From Acidobacteriota bacterium (GTDB taxonomy: Bacteria; Acidobacteriota; Terriglobia; Terriglobales; Acidobacteriaceae): a stretch of 9,908 nucleotides of DNA. The notes under the pieces are model-generated. The model saw only the letters and a list, made by a program, of their open reading frames with translations. It had not been told where the DNA came from and ran no database searches. The stretch is from NCBI GenBank assembly GCA_021851625.1, contig JAJZCX010000029.1, positions 1-9,908 of the forward strand, given 5' to 3'. Shown piece after piece: positions 6,124 through 9,908 of the stretch (its first letter is position 1; each line of letters opens with the position of its first letter). The translations under genes and the position numbers were made by a program.

Positions 6124-6295
6124 TTCAAAGGGCGATATATCTCGAAAACTTCATAATGATAAACGCCGCAGGGTCCAGGAACATTTCTTGGAATGATGCA
6201 TTATTGCCGAGTCACTCATTATGCTCAGATCAGAACGACAAGTCGGCACATTGGTCAAGATCGAGACAAGTTAAGAATGGTGCTCGTGCCAAACG

Positions 6296-7201
6296 CTATG
6301 CTTTTGGCTTTGCCGGAGCTTTCAATCCTAAAAATTTCATGGCAAGCTGCAAATCTTTCCAGGCCTCTGGCTTCTGGCGCGGATCGCGCAACAGGTAGGC
6401 TGGATGGTAAGTAACAATCAGCTTGGAGCCGCGACAATCATGGATGCTGCCGCGCAGCGAAGCCAGGGAACTCTTGCCCGCCAGTAAATACGTTGCCGCC
6501 GTTGCGCCCAGCGCCACCAACATACGCGGACGCACCACATCAATCTGACGAAATAAAAATGGCGTGCAGGTGGTGGCCTCGTCGAATTCTGGCACGCGGT
6601 TTTCCGGTGGCCTGCATTTGACGATGTTGGCAATGTAAACCTGCTCGCGGCTCAATCCCATTGCGGTAATCATGTTATTCAGCAACTGGCCGGCGCGGCC
6701 TACAAAGGGCAGGCCCTGCTCGTCCTCGTCCGCACCGGGGCCTTCGCCCACGAACATCAACTCCGCACCAGGGTCGCCGTCGCCAAAGACGATTTGGTTG
6801 CGCTCCTTGCACAGCGCGCAGCGTTTGCAATCGCCCATCTCTTCGCGGATGGCCTTGAGCGCGGCGGGGCGTTCTGCAAGGGCGAGCGCGGGCGCATCGC
6901 TCAGTGCGACATTGGGCGGGTAAATCTGCGTGGCTTTGCGGGGCATCTCGTCTGCGGCTTCCTGTGCGGGTGGAGTGGGTGCTGTGGGTGCAAGTAGTGC
7001 TGGTGTTGCAAGGATTGGCTGCGAAGCCTGTGCCATCGCGGCAGGCGCAGCCTGTGGCGCAGGCGCATCGAGCGTGAAGGGCGGATCATTCTTGCCGCGA
7101 TAAAAATCCGTCAAGCCCATCTCGCGGCAAAACTCCAACAGCGCGTGCGCTTGCTGCCGGGTCTCGGCGTCCATTGCTTCTGGAGCGTGCATCGCAGTCA
7201 T
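6296..7201 (-). CDS. Uracil-DNA glycosylase, family 4 (Fe-S cluster type)
   Basis: The 301-residue enzyme removes uracil from DNA, made by cytosine deamination or dUTP misincorporation, at the start of base excision repair. The catalytic domain spans about residues 120-295. It has four cluster cysteines, Cys125, Cys128, Cys196 and Cys212, with the 16-residue spacing between the last two seen in thermophile UDGa enzymes. The uracil-pocket motif is GEGPGADEDEQGLPFVGRAG (153-172) and the second motif is HPAYLLR (266-272). The N-terminal third is unusual in length: a short helical segment (10-38), then a Pro/Ala-rich linker (45-90) that family 4 cores do not need. Such extensions occur in proteins annotated as phage SPO1 DNA polymerase-related. 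The ATG lies 5 bp after the coaBC stop; Met4 and Met10 are alternative starts. Cotranscription with coaBC is likely. Confidence 0.93.
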   Translation of the reverse strand: MTAMHAPEAMDAETRQQAHALLEFCREMGLTDFYRGKNDPPFTLDAPAPQAAPAAMAQASQPILATPALLAPTAPTPPAQEAADEMPRKATQIYPPNVALSDAPALALAERPAALKAIREEMGDCKRCALCKERNQIVFGDGDPGAELMFVGEGPGADEDEQGLPFVGRAGQLLNNMITAMGLSREQVYIANIVKCRPPENRVPEFDEATTCTPFLFRQIDVVRPRMLVALGATAATYLLAGKSSLASLRGSIHDCRGSKLIVTYHPAYLLRDPRQKPEAWKDLQLAMKFLGLKAPAKPKA

Positions 7202-7206
7202 CGGCG

Positions 7207-8472
7207 CTATCCGCGATCGGTGGGAGCGCGCCGCGTCGGCATGGCTCCTACTTCGGAGAGAAGATTTTTGTCGCGGCGCAGCGCGAGGACTTCGTCGAGG
7301 ATGCGATCGGCCAGTGCGCGCTTGCTCATCTCGGGCAGATCGATGGCGCGCGATTCGGTAAGAAAGGTGGCGGCATTGCGGTCAGACTCAAAGCCAATGC
7401 CCGCGCGCGAAACGTCATTGAGCACGATGGCATCCGCGCCTTTGCGCGCCAGCTTGCCGCGTCCATGCTCCAGCGGATCGTTGGTTTCGGCGGCAAAGCC
7501 AACGACGAGCGTGCCTGGCAGACGGCGCTGCACGGTCTCGGACAGAATGTCGCCGGTCGGCTCTAGTTCCAATGTGATGGGTCCGGAGCGCTTGATCTTT
7601 TGGCCCGCCGTGATGCGCGGGCGGAAGTCTGCGACTGCGGCGGCCTTGATGACCAGCGTGGCCTGCGGCAAATGTTCCAGCACTGCGGCGCGCATTTGCT
7701 CGGCGGTCAGCACGGGCGTCACTGCGCATCCGGCGGGCGCCTGCAATTGCGTCGGCGCACTGATGAGCCGCACGCGCGCGCCGCGTTGCTGCGCAGCTTC
7801 GGCCAAGGCGTAGCCCATCTTGCCGCTGGAGCGATTGCCCAAATAGCGCACCGGATCGATCGGCTCGCGCGTTCCGCCTGCGGTGATGAGTACTGTCTCC
7901 TGCGCCATGTCCTGCTTCCGGTTCTGGCGGCGGTGCAGCGTGGCCACCACGGCGCGCGCAATCGTCTCTACATCCGCCAAGCGTCCGCTGCCCACCATGC
8001 CGCAGGCCAGTGCGCCGCTTTCTGGCGGAAGGATCTGCACGCCGCGTGCGGCGAGTATGGCGATGTTGGCCTGCGTGGCGGGATGCTCCCACATCTGCAC
8101 ATTCATGGCTGGTGCGACCAGAACCGGCGCGGGTGTGGCCAGATACAGCGTGGTCAAAAAATCATTGGCGATGCCGTGCGCCATGCGCGCCAGCAAATCT
8201 GCCGTGGCTGGGGCAATCACCAGCGCGTCGCAGGATTGCGCCTCGGCAATATGTTCCATGGCTGCGTCGGGGTTGGAGTGGTCCGCATCCTGCCACAGGC
8301 TGGTGAGTACGCGGTGGCCGGTGAGTGCGGCAAAGGTGAGCGGCTGCACAAACTGCTGCGCCGCCTCGGTCATCGTCACGTGTACGTCGAGCGCCTGCTG
8401 TTGCAGCGCGCGCACCAGCTCCGCTGCTTTGTAGGCAGCGATGCCTCCGGAGACGCCAACGATTACCTTCAT
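7207..8472 (-). CDS. coaBC: Bifunctional phosphopantothenoylcysteine decarboxylase / phosphopantothenate-cysteine ligase
   Basis: The 421-residue protein performs two steps of coenzyme A synthesis: CTP-dependent joining of cysteine to 4'-phosphopantothenate (CoaB part) and FMN-dependent decarboxylation to 4'-phosphopantetheine (CoaC part). The CoaC domain (1-185) shows GVSGGIAAYKAAELVRAL, His74 in MEHI, APATADLLARMAHGIANDFL, the PAMN motif (121-124) and Cys157 in ACGMVGSGRLAD. The CoaB domain (190-400) shows ITAGGTREPIDPVRYLGNRSSGKMG with Asn213, AAVADFRP, the KIK lysines at 292-294 and VVGFAAETND. All expected catalytic residues are present. I chose the ATG at 8472 because the family starts MKVIVGVSGG and an AGAGGG lies 10-11 nt upstream. 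The frame open to 8559 has no family features there. A TACAAT at 8502-8497 could be the -10 box, but no -35 matches it. The last 20 residues are a non-conserved tail. Confidence 0.97.
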   Translation of the reverse strand: MKVIVGVSGGIAAYKAAELVRALQQQALDVHVTMTEAAQQFVQPLTFAALTGHRVLTSLWQDADHSNPDAAMEHIAEAQSCDALVIAPATADLLARMAHGIANDFLTTLYLATPAPVLVAPAMNVQMWEHPATQANIAILAARGVQILPPESGALACGMVGSGRLADVETIARAVVATLHRRQNRKQDMAQETVLITAGGTREPIDPVRYLGNRSSGKMGYALAEAAQQRGARVRLISAPTQLQAPAGCAVTPVLTAEQMRAAVLEHLPQATLVIKAAAVADFRPRITAGQKIKRSGPITLELEPTGDILSETVQRRLPGTLVVGFAAETNDPLEHGRGKLARKGADAIVLNDVSRAGIGFESDRNAATFLTESRAIDLPEMSKRALADRILDEVLALRRDKNLLSEVGAMPTRRAPTDRG

Positions 8473-8624
8473 GCCAGCACGCCCTCTCTGCCCATGATTG
8501 TACTCGGCAGCGTGGCCGCTTGCTGCGTGGAAGGTGCGCAATGGCGTGCACCGAATCAACGATCAAAGTACGTTGGGTACGAGCGTTCACGAATGGGAAA
8601 GAGTCTTGGGTGCCCCCTTCACAA

Positions 8625-9812
8625 CTAGACGGGCGCGCCTGCTGTGTCGCTCTCTGTGCCCAGCATAACTTTTACATCCATGCGTTTCTGTCCGCGATAG
8701 ATGGTCACCGTCACGGTTTGGCCAGAGCGCAGACCATCCATGATGCCGGAAACATCCTGCGCGTTTTCCACCGGCTCGCCGTCAATGGCCACAATCAAAT
8801 CGCCGCCGACATAAATCGGCGTGTTGCCGAGGTATGCCTTTTGCGTGCCTCCGCGCAGGCCGGCACGATCCGCAGGGCCGCCGGGAACGACGCGCTCAAT
8901 CAGCACGCCGTACTCTGCGGGCAGTCCCATCTGGTCGGCAATGTCCGGGCCAATCGGCAGCGATTGCACGCCCATGGTGGGGCGCAGCACCTTGCCATAA
9001 TGCGCGAAATCGTCCAGCACAGCCTTGGCGGTGTTGATGGGAATGGCAAAGCCGATGCCCGCGTTCTGGTCCGCGCCGCCGCCGGTGGCGATCATGGAGT
9101 TGATGCCGATCACCTCGCCGTGCGTGTTCAGCAGCGGCCCGCCCGAGTTGCCGGGATTGATGGCCGCATCGGTTTGAATCGCGCCCTCGATCAGATTGCC
9201 CAGCGGTCCGCGCACGCTGCGGATGGAACTGACAATGCCGCGCGTCATGGTGCCGCTCAGGCCAAAGGGATTGCCGATGGCGTAGACGATCTGGCCAACC
9301 TGTAAATTGCGCGAGTCCGACAAAATTGCTGGCTGCAAGTTGGGCGCGTCAATCTGCAACAACGCCAGGTCATGCGCACGGTCGGTGAGCAGCACGCGGG
9401 CCTTGTATTGATGCTTGTCGTAGAGCGTCACCTCGACCTGCCGCGCGTTGGAGACGACGTGCAGGTTGGTCAGGATGTGCCCCTGCTTGTCGAGGATGAA
9501 GCCGGAACCCTGCCCCTGCTGCGGCACCGGGCCATAGAAGAAGTCGAAAGTGACCGTGGTCGAGGTGATGTTGACCACCGAGGGCAGTGCGCGCTTGTAA
9601 ACGGCGACGTTCTCCTGCTCCTCTGGCGTCAGCGCGGGCGCGGCTTCAGCCTGCGGCAAGGCAGCGTGCAGATTGTGCAAGAGCGCTGGGTCGCCGCTCG
9701 ATGGCGTGGGATGCAGATACGCGGCCAGCTTGCCGGTTACCGGCGTGCGCGTGGTGACGTAGTAAAAGCCGCCGAGAATGGCGAGGGTCAAAATGAAAAG
9801 ACGAAACTTCAT
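8625..9812 (-). CDS. HtrA/DegS-like trypsin-type serine protease with one PDZ domain
   Basis: The 395-residue S1C protease most likely acts at the outer face of the inner membrane or in the periplasm on misfolded proteins. Residues 4-20 are a hydrophobic segment without an obvious signal-peptidase site, so a membrane anchor as in DegS is plausible. A linker follows (22-68), then the protease domain with the full triad: His118 in HILTNLHVV, Asp148 in RAHDLALLQID and Ser223 in INPGNSGGPLLN. GFAIPIN (254-260) closes the protease domain. A single PDZ domain covers about 276-385 (GVLIERVVPGGPADRAGL, GGDLIVAIDGEPV). Single-PDZ architecture and length fit DegS/HhoB-type rather than DegP, which has two. 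The ATG at 9812 is the only sensible start. An AGGA lies 13 nt upstream, rather far. The gene is 152 bp before coaBC on the same strand. Confidence 0.95.
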   Translation of the reverse strand: MKFRLFILTLAILGGFYYVTTRTPVTGKLAAYLHPTPSSGDPALLHNLHAALPQAEAAPALTPEEQENVAVYKRALPSVVNITSTTVTFDFFYGPVPQQGQGSGFILDKQGHILTNLHVVSNARQVEVTLYDKHQYKARVLLTDRAHDLALLQIDAPNLQPAILSDSRNLQVGQIVYAIGNPFGLSGTMTRGIVSSIRSVRGPLGNLIEGAIQTDAAINPGNSGGPLLNTHGEVIGINSMIATGGGADQNAGIGFAIPINTAKAVLDDFAHYGKVLRPTMGVQSLPIGPDIADQMGLPAEYGVLIERVVPGGPADRAGLRGGTQKAYLGNTPIYVGGDLIVAIDGEPVENAQDVSGIMDGLRSGQTVTVTIYRGQKRMDVKVMLGTESDTAGAPV

Positions 9813-9837
9813 CGCGGGGATCGCTTCCTGCTTCCCG

Positions 9838-9866
9838 ATTGTAAAACGTGCGCGGCATCCTGGCTA
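9838..9866 (-). promoter_or_regulatory. Possible promoter of the htrA-like gene
   Basis: On the minus strand TAGCCA (9866-9861) and TACAAT (9843-9838) are 17 bp apart; the -10 matches consensus at five of six positions and the -35 at four. It would give a leader of about 20 nt before the ATG at 9812. I see no recognisable envelope-stress (sigma-E type) site in the 96 bases available. Confidence 0.45.
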
Positions 9867-9908
9867 CGCTCCGTACTGTTCTTGTTGGCAGCCACAAACA
9901 CCCTGTCA

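Noticed and set aside
6124..6295. Short plus-strand frames between the uracil-DNA glycosylase and YdeI-like genes
   Set aside because: They run into the 3' end of the glycosylase gene in antisense and show no protein features. I also found no convincing promoter for the YdeI-like gene there.
8497..8502. TACAAT on the minus strand as a coaBC promoter
   Set aside because: The -10 is good, but no -35-like hexamer occurs at 16-18 bp spacing, so I did not list it as a promoter.
7600..8628. A 342-codon plus-strand open frame
   Set aside because: It lies antisense to coaBC, whose motifs are complete. Its translation is rich in Arg, His, Cys and Ala with no domain pattern, as expected of an antisense shadow in GC-rich DNA.
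8520..9305. A 261-codon plus-strand open frame
   Set aside because: It is mostly antisense to the htrA-like protease, which has a full catalytic triad and PDZ domain. No family features are visible in the frame.

Overview
The window is an ordinary-looking bacterial chromosome segment with fairly high GC. It most likely comes from an acidobacterium of the class Terriglobia. That assignment is inference: it rests on the style of the proteins and on an intergenic repeat that starts GTCATTC(C/A)GAGCGAA, which I associate with those genomes. No 16S rRNA or other decisive marker is present. I see no phage, IS element, CRISPR array, tRNA or rRNA, and no clear previously undescribed system. The most informative non-coding element is a 42-bp inverted repeat that carries the whole promoter of a TetR-family regulator.

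Layout from left to right. Positions 1-211 hold degenerate repeats and a strong hairpin downstream of rpmA. On the minus strand, a GT-C membrane glycosyltransferase-like gene (2479 to 1025) is followed by rplU (841 to 509) and rpmA (478 to 212), the conserved pair for ribosomal proteins L21 and L27. Divergent from the glycosyltransferase is rpmB (L28, zinc-ribbon form, 2549-2737), which ends in a clear intrinsic terminator. An RluA-type pseudouridine synthase follows on the plus strand (2999-3883). It has HRLG where the family normally has the catalytic HRLD. A convergent gap (3884-4114) holds tandem hairpins and a second copy of the dispersed repeat.

On the minus strand, a tetR-snoaL pair (5193 to 4115) is joined by a 4-bp ATGA overlap, so the regulator and the small NTF2-like protein are probably one autoregulated transcript. 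Upstream of it is a YdeI/OmpD-associated family gene (6123 to 5497).

The rest, also on the minus strand, is an HtrA/DegS-like periplasmic serine protease (9812 to 8625), then coaBC for coenzyme A synthesis (8472 to 7207), and 5 bp after it a family 4 (Fe-S) uracil-DNA glycosylase (7201 to 6296). The last two are probably cotranscribed. The genes cover translation, cofactor synthesis, DNA repair and envelope quality control, with one small locally regulated module, tetR-snoaL.
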